From the NCBI GenBank assembly GCA_023389545.1, contig JAEWEI010000194.1:1-7564 (forward strand): DNA of 7,564 nucleotides, in the 5' to 3' direction. This DNA is from Actinomycetes bacterium. Its GTDB lineage: Bacteria > Actinomycetota > Actinomycetes > Actinomycetales > Cellulomonadaceae. The translations under genes and the position numbers were made by a program. The notes under the pieces are model-generated. The model did no database searches. It had not been told where the DNA came from and worked only from the letters and a program-made list of their open reading frames with translations. Shown in pieces: positions 6,965 through 7,564 of this stretch. The stretch's first letter is position 1. Each line of letters begins with the position of its first letter.

Positions 6965-7564
6965 CGGCCCGCGCGACGACCAAGGCGACGGTCACCAGCG
7001 AGATCGCCGACTGCAGCATCATGATCAGCTTCGCCCAGCGGGTCAGCGGCACGGTGTCCGCGGGACCCCACGTCGCGGCGTTGGTGGACGACAGATACAG
7101 GTAGTCCGCGAACCTCGGCTCCCAGTGCGGGTCGGCGATGTGCGGGGTGGCCATCTGCGGGAAGAGGAAGTCCGGGAACTGCCGGACGCCCGACGCCCGC
7201 ATGGCGGGGCCGCCGCGGTCCAGCTCCCAGTACCAGAGCGCGAACACCAGGATGTTGGTCAGGAACACCGACCCACCCGCCCACAGCAGCTCGCCGCCGG
7301 TCTGCCCGAGGCCACCGGTCACCAGCAGGTCCACCAGTTGCGCGGCGGCGACGGCGTTCCCGATGCTGACCAGCGCGATCAGGCTGAGTCCAGCGACCCG
7401 GAGCGGGCCCGACGCCCGGACGATGTGCCGCGGGTTCAGCACGAGCAGCACCACGAGCAGCAGCGCCTCGATGCCCGGCAGCAGGAACCGCGGCTGCGCG
7501 GCCAGGCCGTCCGGGAGCGACACCTGGAGTGCGATGGCGGCGCCGATCGCGACCAGCACCGGCC
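6948..7564 (-). CDS. multi-spanning membrane protein of unknown function, 5' end missing
   Basis: The frame is open to the right edge, so the true start lies outside; the GTG at 7559 is probably internal. Numbering from that codon gives 203 residues with hydrophobic segments at about 3-15, 25-41, 53-80, 93-111 and 176-199. Between the last two is a long loop, FPDFLFPQMATPHIADPHW, leading to YLYLSSTNAATWGPADT (153-169), then PLTRWAK and the last segment, which ends ARAVNIL. This end resembles the pore helix, filter and inner helix of Ion_trans_2 K+ channels, but the GYG filter is replaced by WGPAD. I recall similar uncharacterised proteins in actinobacteria ending in the same style, but cannot name a family. 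Expressed toward the GNAT gene, it overlaps that gene's 3' end by 17 bases. Function unknown. Confidence 0.8.
   Translation of the reverse strand, partial: PVLVAIGAAIALQVSLPDGLAAQPRFLLPGIEALLLVVLLVLNPRHIVRASGPLRVAGLSLIALVSIGNAVAAAQLVDLLVTGGLGQTGGELLWAGGSVFLTNILVFALWYWELDRGGPAMRASGVRQFPDFLFPQMATPHIADPHWEPRFADYLYLSSTNAATWGPADTVPLTRWAKLIMMLQSAISLVTVALVVARAVNILG

Overview
The window comes from a chromosome of a high-GC actinobacterium. Third codon positions are almost all G or C, long spurious ORFs run on both strands, GTG starts occur, and several genes seem to begin on leaderless -10 elements. UvrB, a TerC/Alx protein and the Mn-riboswitch type fit Micrococcales such as the Cellulomonas group, but that placement is inference. 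The content is mostly housekeeping and accessory metabolic genes. I see no mobile element, CRISPR array, tRNA, rRNA or phage gene.

Layout, left to right. (1) The 3' part of uvrB (nucleotide excision repair helicase), cut by the left edge. (2) A gap of about 190 bases holding a candidate -10 element, a yybP-ykoY (Mn2+) riboswitch and a hairpin that can bury the ribosome binding site of the next gene. (3) A TerC/Alx-family membrane protein, probably a Mn2+ exporter, starting at GTG 2011. (4) A peptidase S51 (PepE-like) gene, convergent with (5) a small YciI-like gene on the minus strand. (6) A divergent intergenic region, then an aldo/keto reductase that overlaps by a few bases, or abuts, an acyl-CoA dehydrogenase-fold flavoprotein; these two form a likely operon. 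(7) A perfect 14-bp inverted repeat ending just before the ATG of a RimJ/RimL-like GNAT acetyltransferase. (8) A minus-strand multi-spanning membrane protein whose 5' part lies beyond the right edge; it overlaps the GNAT tail and carries a degenerate K+-channel-like pore motif.

The best-resolved regulatory logic is at terC. One CCUCC strand can pair either with the 5' strand of the aptamer P1 helix or with the terC Shine-Dalgarno sequence, so Mn2+ binding should free the ribosome site and raise export. The aldo/keto reductase and flavoprotein may share a redox pathway, but their substrates cannot be read from the sequence. I found no convincing wholly new multi-gene system. The more unusual points are the switch architecture, the GNAT leader hairpin, the pore-like motif and the ACAD-fold protein without a recognisable catalytic Glu.
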